NCBI GenBank assembly: GCA_949361645.1
Contig: OX442416.1
Coordinates: forward strand, 5,896,362 to 5,960,361
Direction of reading: 5' to 3'
DNA from: Spongilla lacustris
Taxonomy: Eukaryota > Porifera > Demospongiae > Spongillida > Spongillidae
DNA length: 64,000 nt
How positions within the stretch are numbered: position 1 is the first letter of the stretch; each line of letters starts with the position of its first letter. The notes beneath the pieces were generated by a model, which saw nothing but the letters and a program-made list of their open reading frames with translations, made no database searches and was not told the origin of the DNA. A program made the position numbers and the translations under genes. This document shows positions 23,996-32,180 of the stretch, piece after piece.

Positions 23996-24150
23996 CTAGG
24001 GAGGGTGAAGATGGGAGAGGGAGAGGAGGGGAGAGGCGGGGGAGAGGGAGGGGAGAGGAGGGGAGGGGAGGAGAGGGGAGAGGCGGGGGAGAGGGAGGGG
24101 AGGGGAGGAGATGGGAGAGGAGGGGGAGAGGGAGGGGAGAAGATTTATAG
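23996..24150. repeat. Purine tract (left copy)
   Basis: (GGGAGAGGAGGGG)-type purine run in an intron of the ankyrin copy. It is mirrored as a pyrimidine tract at about 50998-51140 in the right arm. The apparent frames here are low-complexity. Confidence 0.9.
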
Positions 24151-24241
24151 AATTGTTACATCTACATCTCTGCATGCTATAAGACCACACAGCTTGTGTG
24201 AACCAACATATGGAATGCTGTGCTAATTCTCTGGATATGTG

Positions 24242-24381
24242 TGTAAAATCCTGGGAAAGTTCGATGGCAGAAGATTGGTATTAACACAGCCACACAGAAA
24301 ACGTGCTCATACATACACGGGTTACACAATACAGAAATCAGTTAATCAATCATTATTAGTTAATAATTGTTATACTCCACA
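24242..24381 (-). repeat. 3' LTR of Gypsy 24.2-28.7 kb
   Basis: 140 bp. On the minus strand it starts TGTGGAGTATAAC and ends GGATTTTACA. It is preceded by GAAGCGGAGGAG, the polypurine tract (24382-24393). Confidence 0.95.
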
Positions 24382-24395
24382 CTCCTCCGCTTCAT

Positions 24396-27300
24396 TCAAA
24401 AGCCAGGTTCTGCATATCGAGCCGGCTTCCGAATAACACGACCACTTCTTGTTTTCACACTCTCTGCCTGGTGCTGTCCTGTTGATGCGATTGACTGAGC
24501 ACCAGTTGGGAGCATAGTAGGTGGCGGAAGCTGGAGGTCACTTTCTGTGTGATGAGGAGGGCGTTCAGGATTGTTCTCCCCCCCTTCCCTTGTAGATGGA
24601 GCCACCATGGTCCCCGTATCCCGATGAGGTCCATCATCTTGATCCACAGGCTGGGGTAACTGCGAGGTAGACTTCATTGTAGTTTCAACTCCTCCATCCC
24701 CAGCAGTATCCACACCATCTGCTGTTGAAATTATTGCCCTCTCTCCATCTAGTTCATTTTCTTCCACTTCACTTGTCCTGATTCCACAATGATTGGACTT
24801 CATTTGATCCGAATGCCTTCTCCACCTTTCTCCATGATCATTCAGTACTACATACATTTTGGTGCCTGCTTTCTCCTCTACCACTGCGGGCTGCCAAGGC
24901 CCCCGCCCCTGTCTGTAATCCCGAACCAACACCTTTTCTCCTGGGTAGAATATACGCTCTGTAGCTGCCGATCTTGTCATCACCTGTCTCGTGGCTGCCT
25001 TCAGCACCGTGCCCCGTAAATCTGGTCTCAGCAGATGCAATCTACTTCTCAAGTCTCTTCCCACCATCAATGTTGCAGGGGTCACCTCTGTGGTAGCATG
25101 TTGAGCATTTCTGTAGTTCAACAGGAACTGGGCCACCCTGTGTTGCAGTGTTCTCCTCTCATGTTTGGAAACTTTCAGTGCTCTCTTCAGTGTCTGCACA
25201 AATCGCTCAGCGAGACCATTGGTTGCTGGATGATATGGACTGGATTTTACATGTTTTATGTTGTTTGCCTTCACAAACATCTGGAACTCTTGTGCTACAA
25301 ATTGGGGCCCGTTATCTGTCACTAATTGCTGTGGAATGCCCCAACGTGCGAAAAGGGACCGCAGTTCCTGTATAGTTGTGGATGCTGTAGTGTCCTGCAT
25401 CATCACAACCTCTGGCCATTTTGAGTAAGCATCCACTGCCACCAGAAAAACTTGGCCTTCAACTGGACCTGCAAAATCCAAATGTACCCGCCGCCAAGGA
25501 CCTTCAGGATATTCCCACGGATGTACCAGAGTCAGTTTAGGGTCCTTTTGCATCAGTTGGCAGCCTGTGCACCCCTGAGTCACCAGCGTGATATCTTGGT
25601 CAATATTAGGCCACCATACATGTGAACGAGCCAAAGCCTTCATCTTTACTGTACCCTGGTGTCCACCATGTAATTCCGTCAACACCTTCTGTTGAAGCTC
25701 TGAGGGAACTATCACTCTTATCCCCCACATCAAGCATCCCTGTTCTACTGAGAGCTCCAGACGTCTATCAAAGTAGGGTTTCAATTCTTTTGTGATACCA
25801 GGTGGCCATCCAGATTGAACAAATACCAACACCTTTGACAACAGTGGGTCATGATTTGTAGCCTGTCTCAAACGATCTGATGTAACTGGTAAAACGTCCA
25901 CCTGTTTTAACATGAAAACATCCGTGTCATCCATTCTCTTCAGCCTGTGCTCCACCTCCAATGGAAGCCTGGAGAGTGCATCAGCATTTGCATGTTGCAG
26001 TGTACTCCTATACTGGATGCTGTAAGAGTACTCTGACAAAAAGAGAGCCTGTCTCTGCAGTCTGGATGCTGCTGTAGCTGACATTGGTCTGCCTGGATTG
26101 AATAATGATGTGAGGGGCTTGTGGTCTGTAACCAAGGTAAATCTGCGGCCATATAAGTACTGGTGGAAACGTTTAACCCCCCAGACCACGGCTAATGCTT
26201 CCTTGTCGATCTGTGAGTAATTGCGTTCAGCTGGGCTCAAGGTTCGGGATGCATAGGCAACTGGATGCTCCGCTCCATCCGCCAGAACATGAGAAAGTAC
26301 TGCCCCCAGGCCGTACGGGCTTGCATCACATGACACTGTAACGGGGAAGTTTGGGTCAAAATGTGTAAGTATGATATCTGAAGCCATTAGCTGTTGAACT
26401 CCCTGAAAAGCTGTCACACATTCTGGAGTCCATGCCCATTTGATATTCTTTTGCAGTAGACGATGCAGAGGTGCCAGTTTGTGAGAGAGATTTGGCAGGA
26501 ACCTATGATAGTAGTTAACCATTCCCAAGAAGGCCCTTAGCTGAGTTACCTTGCGTGGTTGTGGAGCTTCTAGGACAGCGTTCACCTTCTCAGGAACCTT
26601 ATGTAGACCCTCTTTATCTATGCGGAATCCACAGTAGGTGACTTCTTTTTGGAAGAATGAGCATTTTTTTCTACTCACCGTGAGGTTGTACCTATTCAGT
26701 CTTTCCAGTACCCGGTCCAGCAACTGAAGGTGTTCTTCCTCAGACGAGCCTGCTACTATTATATCGTCCAGTAGGCACTGAGTCTTAGGAATTCCTTCCA
26801 GTACTTGCTCTATTGCCCGTTGCCAAATGGCAGGTGCAGAGGCAACGCCAAACGGCAAGCGGTTGAAGCGATATAATCCCCTGTGAGTGCTAATAGTGGC
26901 CAGTATCTTGGATTCTTCCTCAAGCTCCATCTGTAGATAAGCCAAATGAAGATCAATCTTGCTGAATGTGTTGCTGCCACCCAGATTGGCCAGTATATCT
27001 TCGATGCGAGGCAATGGATACTGATCTACCTTCAAGTGTGGGTTAAGCGTGGACTTGAAGTCCCCACAGATGCAAACTGATCCATCAGCCTTTGGCACCA
27101 CCACGATTGGAGTTGCCCACTCACTCCAGGATACTGGGATCAGAACTCCTTCTTTAACCAGCTTCTCCAACTCCAACTCAACATTTTTCCTAAGGCTGTA
27201 CGGAACTTGACGTGCTTTCAAGAATACTGGGGCCACACCTTCCTTTAGGTTGAGACGACCCCTGATGTTAGCCAACTTGCCAATAGCCTTCTGTTGAATG

Positions 27301-28517
27301 CTTGGATACTTTTTTAACAGGGCATCAATCCTATGCTGTTGACGTTTATCACTTGGGTCACTAACTGTTAACTGCTTAACATCGTGCCAATCAATCGGAA
27401 CCTTACTAAGCCAGTTCCGACCCAGCAATGGTGGTCCTCTACCCTCCATAACCACCAAGGGTAAGCGGGTGCAAATTGCACCCTTTTTAACGTTTACCCT
27501 GATTTGTCCTTTGGGCTTCACTTTTTCTCCTGTATACGTTCTAAGTTGAATCCGAGTCCTCTCCAAGGGAATAAATCTGAACTTTTCTTGATATACATCA
27601 TAAGGAAGTAGTGAAACAGCTGCTCCAGTGTCCAGTTCCATTTGTATGGGGCTTCCTTCCATCTCCACAGTGACTATTGCTGGTTTATCTGTGGTCCATT
27701 GGTGGGTCCCAATGGCGTATAGCGCACATTCTTCATCTAAGCCATCATCGTCCTGTTTCACATCGCCCTCTAACTTCTTGACTGCCTGCGTCTTCTCTTG
27801 CTGATCCCTCCATTCCTTAGTGTGGCCACCTTTCCTCTTCCGGGCCCTACATGCTCTTGCAATGTGACCCTTTTTCCCAGAGTACCGGCACTCTTCATTG
27901 ATGAAATGACATGTCTGGGGACTATGGGAACCTTCACAGCGGTAGCAATGTTGTACAGGGTTCCTCTGAAGCTTGTGCACTTCTGCCTCAGTCTCATGGA
28001 ACTGAGCTGCCTCTTTAGCTGCTCTTTCAGCAATTTCAGCTTCCTCCAGGGCTTTCTTGAAGGTTAAGTCTGCTATGGTGAGGAGGCGTCTTAGAACCTT
28101 CTCATCCCTCATGCCACACACCAATCTGTCTCTAAGGGTATCTGACAGGGCATTGCCAAAATTGCAATGTTCTGCAAGCTTTTGCAGGCTGGCGGCGTAC
28201 ATTTTAATGGACTCACCCTCCTTTTGCTCCCTTTTGTGAAAACGGAACCGCTCTGCAATCACCAGAGGCTTTGGAGCCAGATGAGCTGTCAGCGCCTCCA
28301 TGAGTTCCTTAATTGTCTTCTCCCCCGGTTTTTGTGGAGCCACCAGCGCTCTTAGGAGGCCAAACGTCTCCCGGCCAATGCAGCAGAGAAAGGTGTCTTT
28401 CTTCTTCTCCTCTTCTATCCCATTCGCAGCAAAGTAATGGTTTAATCGCTCTAGGTAACTAGTCCAGTCTTCCGTTGCCGAATCAAACTCCCCAATCTTT
28501 CCTATAAGTCCAGCCAT
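24396..28517 (-). CDS. Gag-Pol polyprotein, single open frame
   Basis: 1,373 residues. Gag occupies about 1-210. Two zinc knuckles follow near 188-220: CYRCEGSHSPQTC, and a second, CRYSGKKGHIARAC, whose second Cys is Ser. The protease has ELDTGAAVSLL near 292 and a GRNWL end. The reverse transcriptase (about 430-640) has LPFGVASAPAIWQ and a catalytic LLDD instead of the common YxDD, near 580. RNase H starts DASPYGLGAVLS near 733. The integrase has a zinc His/Cys region near 945-985 (CTGCQ) and acidic residues in LDFAGP, TDNGPQF and NGLAERF near 1014, 1067 and 1103. A basic/acidic tail follows. Gag and Pol are fused without a stop or frameshift. The start is the first ATG after the primer site. 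Confidence 0.95.
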   Translation of the reverse strand: MAGLIGKIGEFDSATEDWTSYLERLNHYFAANGIEEEKKKDTFLCCIGRETFGLLRALVAPQKPGEKTIKELMEALTAHLAPKPLVIAERFRFHKREQKEGESIKMYAASLQKLAEHCNFGNALSDTLRDRLVCGMRDEKVLRRLLTIADLTFKKALEEAEIAERAAKEAAQFHETEAEVHKLQRNPVQHCYRCEGSHSPQTCHFINEECRYSGKKGHIARACRARKRKGGHTKEWRDQQEKTQAVKKLEGDVKQDDDGLDEECALYAIGTHQWTTDKPAIVTVEMEGSPIQMELDTGAAVSLLPYDVYQEKFRFIPLERTRIQLRTYTGEKVKPKGQIRVNVKKGAICTRLPLVVMEGRGPPLLGRNWLSKVPIDWHDVKQLTVSDPSDKRQQHRIDALLKKYPSIQQKAIGKLANIRGRLNLKEGVAPVFLKARQVPYSLRKNVELELEKLVKEGVLIPVSWSEWATPIVVVPKADGSVCICGDFKSTLNPHLKVDQYPLPRIEDILANLGGSNTFSKIDLHLAYLQMELEEESKILATISTHRGLYRFNRLPFGVASAPAIWQRAIEQVLEGIPKTQCLLDDIIVAGSSEEEHLQLLDRVLERLNRYNLTVSRKKCSFFQKEVTYCGFRIDKEGLHKVPEKVNAVLEAPQPRKVTQLRAFLGMVNYYHRFLPNLSHKLAPLHRLLQKNIKWAWTPECVTAFQGVQQLMASDIILTHFDPNFPVTVSCDASPYGLGAVLSHVLADGAEHPVAYASRTLSPAERNYSQIDKEALAVVWGVKRFHQYLYGRRFTLVTDHKPLTSLFNPGRPMSATAASRLQRQALFLSEYSYSIQYRSTLQHANADALSRLPLEVEHRLKRMDDTDVFMLKQVDVLPVTSDRLRQATNHDPLLSKVLVFVQSGWPPGITKELKPYFDRRLELSVEQGCLMWGIRVIVPSELQQKVLTELHGGHQGTVKMKALARSHVWWPNIDQDITLVTQGCTGCQLMQKDPKLTLVHPWEYPEGPWRRVHLDFAGPVEGQVFLVAVDAYSKWPEVVMMQDTTASTTIQELRSLFARWGIPQQLVTDNGPQFVAQEFQMFVKANNIKHVKSSPYHPATNGLAERFVQTLKRALKVSKHERRTLQHRVAQFLLNYRNAQHATTEVTPATLMVGRDLRSRLHLLRPDLRGTVLKAATRQVMTRSAATERIFYPGEKVLVRDYRQGRGPWQPAVVEEKAGTKMYVVLNDHGERWRRHSDQMKSNHCGIRTSEVEENELDGERAIISTADGVDTAGDGGVETTMKSTSQLPQPVDQDDGPHRDTGTMVAPSTREGGENNPERPPHHTESDLQLPPPTMLPTGAQSIASTGQHQAESVKTRSGRVIRKPARYAEPGF

Positions 28518-28540
28518 AGTTCCGCACTATCGCTTCTATC

Positions 28541-28556
28541 CCACCCTCGTCGCCAC
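28541..28556 (-). promoter_or_regulatory. Primer-binding site
   Basis: GTGGCGACGAGGGTGG directly inside the 5' LTR. The core TGGCGACGAGGGTG is identical to the primer site of the element at 36.9-41.5 kb, so both elements use the same tRNA primer (not identified). Confidence 0.8.
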
Positions 28557-28696
28557 TGTAAAATCCTGGGAAAGTTCGATGGCAGAAGATTGGTATTAAC
28601 ACAGCCACACAGAAAACGTGCTCATACATACACGGGTTACACAATACAGAAATCAGTTAATCAATTATTATTAGTTAATATTTGTTATACTCCACA
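28557..28696 (-). repeat. 5' LTR of Gypsy 24.2-28.7 kb
   Basis: 140 bp, two mismatches to the other LTR (in the AATCAATYATTATTAGTTAATAWTTG stretch). It is followed on the minus strand by the primer site. Confidence 0.95.
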
Positions 28697-28828
28697 ATGT
28701 GTGGTGTCATTGTGCTTGATTCACCCTCTATCGTGATTAGCAAGCAGTTGCCCATAAGGGCAGTTATAACTTCCACCCAATTTTTGATTAGCAGGTACCC
28801 ATAAGCTGGATTAAAGCAAAGCCGCTGG

Positions 28829-28866
28829 GTTAGGGTTAGGGTAATTTTACAAGGGTTAGGGTTAGC
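28829..28866. repeat. Short interstitial TTAGGG repeats
   Basis: GGGTTAGGGTTAGGGTAA, then a short spacer, then AGGGTTAGGGTTAG. The same sequence lies as CCCTAA units at about 50727-50763 in the right arm. Confidence 0.8.
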
Positions 28867-29401
28867 ATAATGGTCCACTTGCAGGTAAGTTTTAATACAA
28901 TACATTACTAACACCTAGACTGCAGCCTGGAGGAAGACACGGTCCCTATTCCACTCCCGGTCACTGTATCCTAAGATACAGTGACCAGGAGTCACCTGAT
29001 CCGGGGGGTCACCAAATCATCCGACACATGTACTCTCACAAGCAATTGCTTGTTACGCTTGTTTTATTTGGCTACAAAACATGTCTTCTTTGCTGTAATA
29101 ATAAAATTAAAATAATTACAATGCACACATACACACAACAGTATTTAGATTTAGACTATGTTCATGAAATCCTAAGCATTTGAAAAAAAAAGCCCTGCCA
29201 TTGTGGCTTCTGTGCTATAGTTATAGTGTAGCTCCTTTATATGTTTCAGCAAAGACATTACATTCTGAGCTGTGTTCTCTCACATCCCTCACACTGTTCC
29301 TTAGGGCATGTACATTTCCTCCCACAATATACCTTTACATGTATCTGTTACATGCATACATGTACATGTACATGTATGTGATATTTCATAGACCAACTCA
29401 C

Positions 29402-29506
29402 CTTATTCTTAATGTTCACGTCAATACCAGGAGTGGAAAGGAGACGTTCAACACATGCAGTATGACCTCCCTTTGCAGCAAGATGTAATGGAGTATCACC
29501 AGGCCA
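29402..29506 (-). pseudogene. Ankyrin exon 5 copy
   Basis: 105-bp phase-0 exon, acceptor CTCTAG, donor GTGAGT. It is an inverted copy of 50266-50370, encoding DTPLHLAAKGGHTACVERLL and the remainder of the repeat. Confidence 0.8.
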
Positions 29507-30087
29507 CTAGAGTTCAGTCAAAATCGTTATGTGTGCAATGAACATGATCCATGTATGAACTAAGTCTGCCTGAGCTAATGAGGGCTATAAACTTGAAGTG
29601 CAACAGGTTATATGTTTCCCTGGATCTGTTTCAGCTATTGGTTATTTCAAAGCCAGAGGAACTACCCGTTACAGGACAGGTTAGGATGCCCTATATTCAC
29701 TGTACTACTTGATGTAATTGGCTTATAATGTGAACCCTCATTTCAGGGGTGATTTCAGGTACAAATAATATTAGTAACCATTACTAAGTACAGTATATTT
29801 TTGTCTGTTCCAAGGTCTGGGGACCTCATCTTTATCCAAATGTATGCTTGTTCTACATTACCATACACATAGGTATCTGTCATTTCCTATTCATTGTCAG
29901 TTTTGAGTACCATTTAGGCTTGTATTTGAGCAAAGATGTTACATTCTGTGCTGATGCTCTCTCACACTACCAGTTCCTAAGCACATGATGCACATACCTG
30001 ATATACATCTACACGTACATGCATATGTTCCTAAGGGAATTGTATTTGTATTTGTAGCATTCATGCACATCCAATGGACCAACTCAC

Positions 30088-30186
30088 CTTATCCTTATTC
30101 ACATCAATACCAGGAGTGGAAAGGAGACGTTCCACACATGTAGTATGACCTCCCTTTGCAGCATAGTGTAATGGAGTAGTACCATA
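30088..30186 (-). pseudogene. Ankyrin exon 4 copy
   Basis: 99-bp exon, acceptor GGAAG, donor GTGAGT. It is an inverted copy of 49586-49684, one codon shorter than its neighbours near VNKDK. Confidence 0.75.
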
Positions 30187-30845
30187 CTTCCATCAAAAAA
30201 TGGTTGCACATGTACATGTACATGTAAAAAAATATAGTAAATTCATGTACATGTACGAGTTACATATGTGTAATACACTGCATGTACTTCATAAAGTTGT
30301 GCCAATTTTGAGGGCTAAAATAACAAGAACATGTAACATGCAAGTCTTCGCCTCACATTTGAGGATGTCATCATTCACCCCTCCCCCCCTCCATGTGCAT
30401 CAAGCCACCTTCTGGTGCCCTAGACGTACATGCATGCAGTATGATGTATTATGCTTCCATACTATGCTCATGAATTCCTAAGTCCTAAAGATACAAAAAC
30501 CTCTTCTTACACAAGTCCCATTTACACCAATGTACAGTAGGACCTCATCAGCTGAGGTACCACAAATTGAATATCGAATATGCATACCCCCACCGCAATT
30601 TACATCGATGCTATTGTTATGTTCCTTTATGTGTGAACTATATACAGGCTTGTACTTCAGCAAAGACATTACATTCTGTGCTGTTGTTCTCTCACAAATC
30701 AAAACTCTACCACTTGATCACAGGTCTACATCCCTCTCACTGTTCCTAAAGGCATGTGCATCCCATCCCACATACCTTTATTAGCATGTACAGTGTACAC
30801 GTACATCCCTAATGCATCGATATTATTCACAGAGCAACAACTTAC

Positions 30846-30897
30846 CCTATCCGTAATGTTCACAACCATACCAGGAGTGGAAAGGAGACGTTCCACA
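30846..30897 (-). pseudogene. Truncated ankyrin exon 3 copy
   Basis: Only the last 52 bp of the exon (VERLLSTPGMVVNITDR) and its GTAAGT donor remain. The homology to 48834-48885 stops abruptly at the duplication breakpoint, so this gene copy has lost its start. Confidence 0.85.
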
Positions 30898-32130
30898 AAA
30901 TGGCATGTACATGTAGGATAATAAACAAGCTTGTATACTGCTTGTATCAAAATTGAAGAATAGGTGCACGGCATAAGCCTTCATAAGCACAGCGACATTA
31001 TATGCATGCATGTATATACGGTAATTGCTTGCACGTTGAAAAAACCGCGTGTAGGCCTACAAATGCACTGCACTAGACAAGTCTAGAAATCCACACCAAC
31101 GCACGGGCCAAGGCCAACCTATGTTATACTTGTGTACTGGTAAGTTGTGTGCGTGTAACTTTCGGCTTTAAAGTCCATTCCATGCAACTACGAAGTAACA
31201 ACTGCCATATCAACTCGCAAACCACGCCCTCAATCCGTCGACAATTACAAACAATTAAATGCGGTAACTCAGTGTTATGACAACACACCTTTATTCAATA
31301 TCCAACACCCCCACTATAGGTGGGTATATGCTGCTAACATCCTAGCGTAGTCTGCCAACACCCATATATGTCTGACTCTGCTGAACACCCTTGTGTGTTG
31401 CCAAGCTCTAACACCCCTCAAACCTAACACCCCTCGGGCCTTTTTTTTTAACAGTGTGCATGCTGGTCTTTCAGGATAGATATACGAATGCGGATCCGAT
31501 CCGTTTGTTATTGAACTTTATACAGCACTTATATAGCAGAGAACCGGAAGATGCAGACCAATAGCGCCATGCAAATGTCAAGAGCTGGCAACTGGGGTGA
31601 GGTTGCTCAAGGAATATTCTCCATGCAGGCTTGTATCCAACCTGGTTTGAACGCGTCGCGCAGATATAAGTATCAAATCGTTTCAAATTCAGTTTGTTGG
31701 TTTTAGCTATTAATTGATTTGTTCTGTTCGTTAACTTTTATTTCATCCGTTACAGAGTAAACCTTTTTCGCTCGATTCGCGCGAATGATTCAGTTGAGCA
31801 AAACACGTTCCGCTCAGTCCTTGCATGTCTATATGTGATTTGGCGAAAGGGTTTTAAAAACCTTTCTAATATCATGCTTTATCGGCAACTGTATATGTCT
31901 CCATGGCATTATTAGTGAACATGCACATATGCACTTCACCATATAAGTGCTGAGGGAAAGTTATAGTGCATACAAGTGCCAAATGCCAAGGCATGTTGTG
32001 GATTTGGGAGGTAGAGTTGCATGGGTTTCACCACTGATACATGTGCATGTTTACATGGCTTTGATTAAATTTACTTTAGCGTTAAGCCAAACTCAATTTA
32101 TTTTGTTTTTTGTTGGGTGTACAATGGTGC
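30898..32130. other. Intergenic region upstream of the receptor gene
   Basis: No gene seen. There are AACACCC-type short repeats near 31290-31435. The sequence is unique, unlike the arms. Promoter elements of the receptor would be expected here. Confidence 0.5.
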
Positions 32131-32138
32131 GTGTGTGA

Positions 32139-32145
32139 TATAAAG
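32139..32145 (+). promoter_or_regulatory. Possible TATA box of the receptor gene
   Basis: TATAAAG lies 36 bp before the first ATG of the receptor frame. It would give a very short 5' leader, so it may be fortuitous. Confidence 0.3.
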
Positions 32146-32180
32146 ATTAATGAGTGGTGCGTCCATGTCCAGTCTCACCG

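Larger units (their letters stand above)
24242..28696 (-). mobile_element. Complete young Ty3/Gypsy element, 4,455 bp
   Basis: A full element on the minus strand. The 140-bp LTRs (24242-24381 and 28557-28696) differ at two positions. A 5-bp target duplication ATGTG lies at 24237-24241 and 28697-28701. The right arm of the inverted duplication has the same flanks with a single ATGTG and no element, an exact empty site near 50905. Inside are a primer site, one uninterrupted gag-pol frame and a purine tract before the 3' LTR. It looks capable of autonomous retrotransposition, but one zinc knuckle is altered. It lies in the intron between ankyrin exons 5 and 6 of the left copy. Confidence 0.97.
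18043..30897 (-). repeat. Left arm of large inverted duplication
   Basis: This stretch is the reverse complement of 48834-56906, with high identity throughout (point differences and small indels; identity not computed). Its outer end is ACCAGGCTTCGGATTCC at 18043. Its inner end is TTCCACA at 30897, inside an ankyrin exon. Compared with the right arm it has an additional 4.46-kb Gypsy insertion (24242-28701) and about 195 bp near 23103-23298 that the right arm lacks. It carries inverted copies of ankyrin exons 3 (partial) to 7. Confidence 0.95.
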
